A DNA stretch of 64,000 nt from Nageia nagi (taxonomy: Eukaryota > Pinophyta): contig JBITNC010000001.1 of NCBI GenBank assembly GCA_050084985.1, positions 123,380,001 through 123,444,000 of the forward strand, given 5' to 3'. A program made the translations under genes and the position numbers. Positions within the stretch are counted from its first letter, which is position 1. Every line of letters starts with the position of its first letter. Below the pieces are notes generated by a model. The model did no database searches. It saw only the letters and a list, made by a program, of their open reading frames with translations, and was not told where the DNA came from. Positions 59,620 to 64,000 of the stretch are shown here, in pieces.

Positions 59620-60510
59620 TCAACATTTTAGTAGTTCTGGATGCTTCTGTAGAAATTTCTCATCTTCCCATGTGGAATATTCAGCCATTGCCATATTTTT
59701 ACTTTCAACCTTCCTTGCCATCCTAAAAGCCATCTCTAAGGATGTTGGTTCAAATAGATGCACCTCATGTTGAATTTTATCCTTTAAGATTCCCATAAAG
59801 AGATCCAACAATCTATCATCTGGTATATCCTTCACTCTAAGACTCAACTTTTGAAATTGTTGAATGTGCTCCATCACTGAACCTTCTTGCCTTAGATTTA
59901 TCAATTGAGTAAAGAAGGAATTATTCTTAACATCCTCATGGTAGGCTATCAGTTCCTCTGTAAAAATGGACCAAGATATAATAGAACCCTTTTTACGTTC
60001 ACAAAGCCATTGGTACCATACAACCTGCTCAGGCTCTAGATACAAGGATGCAATAGTTACTTTTTGTGATGTTGGTACTTGGTGTAGATCAAAAAAGTGC
60101 TCCATTTGAAATATCCAAGTGATGGGGTCCCTTCCATCAAACTTCCTCATGTCGATCTTGGGGATTTGGATTCCCCTTGAGAACCATGCTTGATTACTTC
60201 CATCAGTAGAAGCATATCCTCCTGAATTAGGCTTATTAATGAAGGGTTTATCTCCTTGAATAATATCATTATTTACCTGATAACCCTGGGCCATATCAAC
60301 ATCTTTAGGAATCTTTACCTCTGGGTTTTGTATGAGTTGAAAAATCTTTTCCATATATTGATCCATTTTAGTTACCAACTCATTTGTCAAATCCCTTTTT
60401 AATTCCTCCATATCACCCTTTTTTACACACTCTTTAACCAATTCTTCCACTTGGGATATTCGAAAGAATATGTCTTCACTTTTTGCTGTAGCAATTTTTT
60501 TCGGTGGCAT
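59620..60510 (-). CDS. gag: Gag protein of the TR-GAG element, intact
   Basis: 296-codon ORF without interruption. N-terminus MPPKKIATAKSEDIFFRI with a helical, charged segment (about residues 15-65) likely to form a coiled coil; then linker to about residue 110; then the Retrotrans_gag core: IPKIDMRKFDGRDPITWIFQ, EHFFDLHQVP, VTIASLYLEPEQVVWYQWL, ISWSIFTEELIAYHED and FFTQLINLRQEGSVMEHIQQ, with LKDKIQHEVHLFEP after it. This is the order of Ty3/gypsy (chromovirus-like) Gag. No CCHC zinc knuckle is present: the ORF ends at LKC 30 bases before the 3' LTR, so it is cut before the knuckle and protease would follow. Gag would assemble particles and package the element RNA; packaging enzymes must come from elsewhere. 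Confidence 0.92.
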   Translation of the reverse strand: MPPKKIATAKSEDIFFRISQVEELVKECVKKGDMEELKRDLTNELVTKMDQYMEKIFQLIQNPEVKIPKDVDMAQGYQVNNDIIQGDKPFINKPNSGGYASTDGSNQAWFSRGIQIPKIDMRKFDGRDPITWIFQMEHFFDLHQVPTSQKVTIASLYLEPEQVVWYQWLCERKKGSIISWSIFTEELIAYHEDVKNNSFFTQLINLRQEGSVMEHIQQFQKLSLRVKDIPDDRLLDLFMGILKDKIQHEVHLFEPTSLEMAFRMARKVESKNMAMAEYSTWEDEKFLQKHPELLKC

Positions 60511-60530
60511 TTTGACTAAGTATTCTAGGG

Positions 60531-60767
60531 GGTCTCCCTATATACGCCAGGTACGTGGGAGCTCAATTCTGTGCTAGTGTTGTCTAATGCACAACCATTC
60601 GAAAAGGGCCCTTGCTAATATACTCGCGGTACATGAGGGAATCCTAAAGGACCTCTCTATATACCATGTACGTGCATGAGCATGATGGCCTCTCTATATA
60701 CTCAAAGGTACGTGAGAGAATCCAACAGTGGCCTAAGCGATATACTGCGAGTACGTTGTAGGAGACC
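60531..60767 (-). repeat. Five-unit hairpin array in the TR-GAG leader
   Basis: Five units share ATATAC, a short spacer and GTACGTG (or GTACATG), flanked by stems: CTCCC/GGGAG (60534-60538/60557-60561), CCCT/AGGG (60609-60612/60636-60639), a weak one near 60653-60680, CTCTC/GAGAG (60690-60694/60714-60718) and CCTA/TAGG (60732-60735/60759-60762). The outermost GGTCTCC (60531-60537) and GGAGACC (60761-60767) are complementary and could close the whole array. It lies just upstream of the gag start on the element RNA, where packaging or dimerisation signals are expected. Confidence 0.7.
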
Positions 60768-61531
60768 ACAATTCCTCGGGATGCAGTGCTGGCAAAGTAA
60801 CGACAGCTCCTATGTTTAAAGATGCCAGAACACATCTATACCTAAAAGAATCTACTCTTTCTTTTCTTTCCAATAGCTTATGAATCACCCCAAATAGACC
60901 TTCCAATCAAAATATATGCAAATTTAAAGAAATAAATAAATAAATTGTACCTTTTTAAATCGTGATTTGGAGACTGTTCTATTGTCCAAACTTCCAACTA
61001 ATGTAAATATGAAATTTCGGCCCTTTAGAGTCTGAAATTTATACCTATGGTAGCCTCAGATGTCTTCTTTTCAATGCCACAGATTTCATCAAATTCTGAT
61101 AGTCTAAGAGGAAATGACTGCAATTTTCCCAAAATGTGCTGATTTTTGGATTTTTTTTGAAGAGCGAACTTGTATGAAGTGCCTTGTGTCACCTGTTTAT
61201 TCTCAGACCTTGAAAATTGTAACAGATAAACTTTAGTATATAACCTAACCAATACAATAGGTCTCACCTATTTTGGAGCTGTAAAACTTTAGATATACCC
61301 TTTTTAGCTAGAACACCTGTTTCAGACCTGCTTTTGCGACTAGTCACAAACCTTAACTTCCCCTGAGTGTAACTTAAAAAATATAGCGAATTAGGAGCTG
61401 AAATTTTAACCGAAATTGCTTCGTTATGTCTTCAAAAAACCCAATAAATTTCAAAATCTGAATCCTTCCAAAAAAAAATTGGTATCGAAAATGCCACGAT
61501 GACTAGTTTTGAGCTGTGAAACCCTAGAATC
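60768..61531 (-). other. TR-GAG untranslated leader between PBS and hairpins
   Basis: About 760 bp without a convincing ORF (the 80-codon frame 61267-61025 has no recognisable features). Text such as CATTTCGGTT-like phrases occurs in many gypsy leaders. No function assigned. Confidence 0.5.
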
Positions 61532-61547
61532 GTCTGCTCTGGTACCA
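61532..61547 (-). promoter_or_regulatory. TR-GAG primer binding site
   Basis: Minus-strand TGGTACCAGAGCAGAC, two bases after the 5' LTR. It differs by one base from the initiator Met tRNA complement TGGTATCAGAGC. Confidence 0.8.
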
Positions 61548-61549
61548 AA

Positions 61550-61870
61550 TGTTATGAACAAAGTTCCCAAAATAGCATAAAATCACCAAAGAGAGAGCTC
61601 AACGCATTGAATAAGAGATAAAATCTGTAATAAGCCACTTCAAGGGGGCAACCTCCTTTGTAATAAGCCACTTCGAGGGGGCAACCTCCTTTACATCACA
61701 TCAATTACACAACAATAGACATCCGCAAATGATAATACCTCCTTAGTATATATAGGAGTCCAAGGGGTGCCACTACAATGAAAGGACACTAGCCGACATA
61801 ACAATAATAATGTAAGGAAATAATAATAACCATAGCCGACCTAACAATAATAATGTATAGGGACCTAACA
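61550..61870 (-). repeat. TR-GAG 5' LTR
   Basis: 321 bp, minus-strand TGTTAGGTCCC...TTCATAACA. TATA box TATATATA at 61754-61747 on the minus strand. Contains a 33-bp tandem duplication (GTAATAAGCCACTTC... twice, differing by one base). Confidence 0.93.
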
Positions 61871-61960
61871 AATTTATGATTACAACATGTCTATCAAGAT
61901 TTAAGAATAATTGTATTTTATGTTATTCTATATTCCAGCTCTATTTTCACTGCAACATTC

Positions 61961-61978
61961 TGGCGCTAGAAGGAGGGC
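61961..61978 (+). promoter_or_regulatory. Primer binding site of the gypsy element
   Basis: TGGCGCTAGAAGGAGGGC three bases after the LTR end; the position and the TGG start fit a tRNA primer site. I cannot name the tRNA with certainty. Confidence 0.6.
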
Positions 61979-62330
61979 TCCTCCCAACAATTGCAAGATG
62001 TGGTTCAATCTTGTTGGTGAAGATCTTCTTGATGATCTGATTCAAACACGTAGAAAAGGAGCGATCAGGATGAGGTAGACCATCTTTTCTCCTCAAATCT
62101 ATAAAATGAAAAGGCACAACTTTGTATTTAAGATTTTTAAAAAATAAAAAGAAAAAAAAAATGAATACAAAAATATTTGTGATTGGATTTTTTTGTGTGA
62201 TTTGTCTAGCAAAATGAAAGCTCATGCTAATTTATTTTGCAATGTTTAATAGACATTAGCGACCATAATATTTGATAAAATACCATTTTTAACTATTCTT
62301 TTAATAGACATTAATACCTTTGCTTAGAGC
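61979..62330 (+). other. Start of gypsy internal region
   Basis: Leader following the PBS. A small frame from 61998 (MWFNLVGEDLLDDLIQTRRK) ends at 62075 and might be the remnant N-terminus of gag; nothing further downstream supports a gag. Confidence 0.35.
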
Positions 62331-62760
62331 TCCCATAGGCGGCATGTGTTGCTGAATGCTGGCAAAGATTACAGAGTGTGGCTTTACTCCTCACAATGGC
62401 ACCTGCTCAAGAATATTTAGAGCCCTTTTCGAAAATCCATTTTGTGTTTATCCCGTGATATTTGCAATCCATGGGTCACATCAACTACAATTTGATGATT
62501 TCATGAGGCATGGTGTCAAACAATCCATGAGCCACTTCAACGTATCTGTTCTGTGCATATCCCGTGATCATTGCAGTCAATGAAACTGCATCTTAATGGT
62601 GCATCTTGCCAAACAATTCGCAAGCCCATTCAACGCATCAGTTTTGATATGTACACATCGATGCCACAAATCTCAGTTCACCGTATTTTTTTAGGACGCT
62701 GGAAAAGTGGATTGATCGGGTTGGACTATAGCTGTTATTTGCTGCATTTCTTAATTTAAA
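62330..62760. other. Unrecognised higher-GC block with internal direct repeat
   Basis: GC clearly above surroundings. A phrase TATCCCGTGATxxTTGCA occurs twice (62452 and 62557, about 105 bp apart), each followed by a CAxTCAA-like phrase, suggesting a diverged tandem repeat. Two overlapping plus frames (62356-62583, 62571-62759) have no known domain. Confidence 0.35.
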
Positions 62761-63535
62761 AGTTTTAAATTTTAAGTTTAGATTTCAATTTAAACGTTTG
62801 GAATTAATTTTTAATTTTAGATTTTCAATTAATATTTTAAAGATTAGACATTAGATGTTAAAGGTTTTTATATTCTAAAAAAAAAAGAGTTTAAAATATA
62901 TAAGTATAAAATTAAAATATTAAAAATATCAATATATAGTTTATATACATTAATATAAAATTTTCATAAAAAATCGAACATTAAAATATAAAATAAGATA
63001 TAAATTTAAAATAATAAATTGCAAAGTTAATATTGAATTGAATTGAATTGGTGACAATATTAAAATATTAAAATACAAATAATAAATATAAATTAATAAA
63101 AAATAAATAGTAAATATAAATATAAATACATAAATATATAATAAAGTATAGATGCTAAAATATAAATATAAATACAAAATTTAAAATAATAAAACATATG
63201 ATTATTATATAAAAATTCAATACAAAGTATAAATATTAAAAATATAGAATATTAAAAATATAAAAAATAAAAAAAAAATATTTAAATGTAAATTAAATAA
63301 AATTAAAATTAATCTAAAATTAAAAATCATAACATTAACTATTAGGATTAAAATATTAAATTAGAGTATTAAGATATTAAATATAAAAATTTAAAATGCA
63401 AACATAAATATAAAATATTAAAATAAAATTAATACAAAGTATAAAAATTCGAAATATTCTATATTACAATTAGAACTTACTTACCAAACCAAAACAAATT
63501 TGATGATTTTATTATACAACTGGATAATATAAATA
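62761..63535. repeat. AT-rich low-complexity tract
   Basis: Almost free of G and C, built of degenerate AAATATTAAAAT and AAATATAAATA phrases. Open frames here are artefacts of composition. Confidence 0.7.
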
Positions 63536-63538
63536 TAT

Positions 63539-63539
63539 A

Positions 63540-63592
<53 letters not shown>
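63539..63592. repeat. (TA)n microsatellite
   Basis: TATATTATATATAT... run of about 54 bases. Confidence 0.9.
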
Positions 63593-63595
<3 letters not shown>

Positions 63596-63599
63596 CGTG

Positions 63600-64000
63600 T
63601 TTCATTTATGGAATGATATAATAGGTTATACAAAGGAATAGGTTTAAAAGACGTTAAAAGTTGATTTTATTTAAGTTTTTTACTTTAAACCCCCTTTGTA
63701 ACAAATAGAAACATAGACATGTGTCAGTCACTCTAGATCCATACAAATCTTGAGTTGTTGAGAACAATTAAAAGGCTTTTAAATTTTATCATTATGAGGT
63801 TTGTCTTGGTTGCACTTTTAAATTATGTTCCTTTTTCTATCAAAATAAAACTAAAAATACAAAGACTATGTTCACATATTGCCAAGTCAACCTTAGATAC
63901 TTATTCTACTTCTGAGGTCGTGAAGAATAATTTTTATATCCACATTGAAAAGCTTTTAGCCTACTTAGCAGAAATAGAACAATGTACTATACCTCTTCTT
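63600..64000. other. No feature seen at right edge
   Basis: AT-rich unique-looking DNA; nothing supported. Confidence 0.4.

Larger units (their letters stand above)
59270..61870 (-). mobile_element. TR-GAG-type LTR element (Gag only), recent insertion
   Basis: 2601 bp with two 321-bp LTRs that are identical in every base I compared, 5-bp target duplication AATTT (59265-59269 and 61871-61875), and insertion into a gypsy LTR. Orientation minus: 5' LTR 61550-61870, PBS, 1-kb leader with hairpins, intact gag (60510-59620), PPT, 3' LTR 59270-59590. No protease, RT or integrase exists in the 1.96-kb interior. It fits the TR-GAG class described in plants: elements that make their own Gag but borrow pol from a relative. 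Confidence 0.92.
58502..61957 (+). mobile_element. Gypsy 5' LTR (850 bp), interrupted by the TR-GAG element
   Basis: Starts TGTAGACACTC at 58502 and ends CACTGCAACA at 61957; without the nested 2601-bp element and its 5-bp duplication it is about 850 bp. TATA box TATAAATA at 58963-58970. A GC-rich part near 58750-58830 holds inverted phrases (CACCGGTGACC, CGTCGGTG repeated). A primer site follows, so this is a plus-strand 5' LTR; the rest of the element and its 3' LTR are not seen. It cuts LINE C at 58501. Confidence 0.8.

Noticed and set aside
62950-63177. 75-codon Tyr/Ile/Leu-rich minus ORF resembling a membrane protein
   Set aside because: Entirely within AT-only low-complexity DNA; the hydrophobic translation is a composition artefact.
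1-64000. Search for a novel defence, toxin or operon-like system
   Set aside because: The window is plant repeat DNA; no cluster of co-oriented intact genes exists. The only intact frames of note are the retroelement Gag and RNase H.

Overview
The window looks like intergenic, transposon-filled DNA from a land plant with a large genome. It is AT-rich, shows no intact host gene, and carries plant LINE (DUF4283 ORF1), Ty1/Copia, Ty3/gypsy, plant-mobile-domain and pentatricopeptide (PPR) remnants. The style (very decayed LINEs, long gypsy LTRs, gene-poor) would fit a gymnosperm, but that is inference and I cannot name the species. A run of exactly 100 N at 43168-43267 marks an assembly gap.

Layout. 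1-31445 is a tandem duplication with a unit of about 16.3 kb (copy A 1-15120, already running at the window edge; copy B 15121-31445), roughly 3% diverged by eye. Each unit holds, left to right, a minus-strand LINE (ORF1/ORF2 overlapping by ATGA), several tRNA-like SINE-type modules, AT-rich filler, a long gypsy LTR (with an internal 591-bp tandem duplication), and a plus-strand plant-mobile-domain (PMD) pseudogene with a coiled-coil tail. To the right, the same gypsy element seems to continue (gag near 37.4 kb, opposite LTR at 39362-40167) but is interrupted by a young Ty1/Copia-derived element at 31957-36816: near-identical 507/508-bp LTRs, perfect TSD GTAAC, and an intact RNase H as its only recognisable coding domain.

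From 40.2 to 50.5 kb the DNA is AT-rich and holds plus-strand PPR fragments, a ~285-bp tandem repeat and the assembly gap. From 52.5 to 55.7 kb there are minus-strand remains of a gypsy gag and of a second LINE ORF1. At 55794-58501 a third copy of the LINE 3' part is cut off exactly where a plus-strand gypsy LTR (58502-61957) starts. That LTR is itself interrupted by a 2601-bp element, 59270-61870, with two identical 321-bp LTRs, TSD AATTT, PBS, PPT and one intact Gag ORF of 296 codons but no pol. It fits the class described in plants as TR-GAG.

How things relate. The window is a record of nested insertions. Two elements (31957-36816 and 59270-61870) look recent and cannot move alone: one keeps only RNase H, the other only Gag, so both would need enzymes from relatives elsewhere. 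Both carry tandem hairpins whose stems show compensatory base changes. These hairpin arrays and the PMD gene antisense to a gypsy element are the observations most worth following up. No CRISPR, operon, rRNA, intact tRNA or host protein-coding gene was found.
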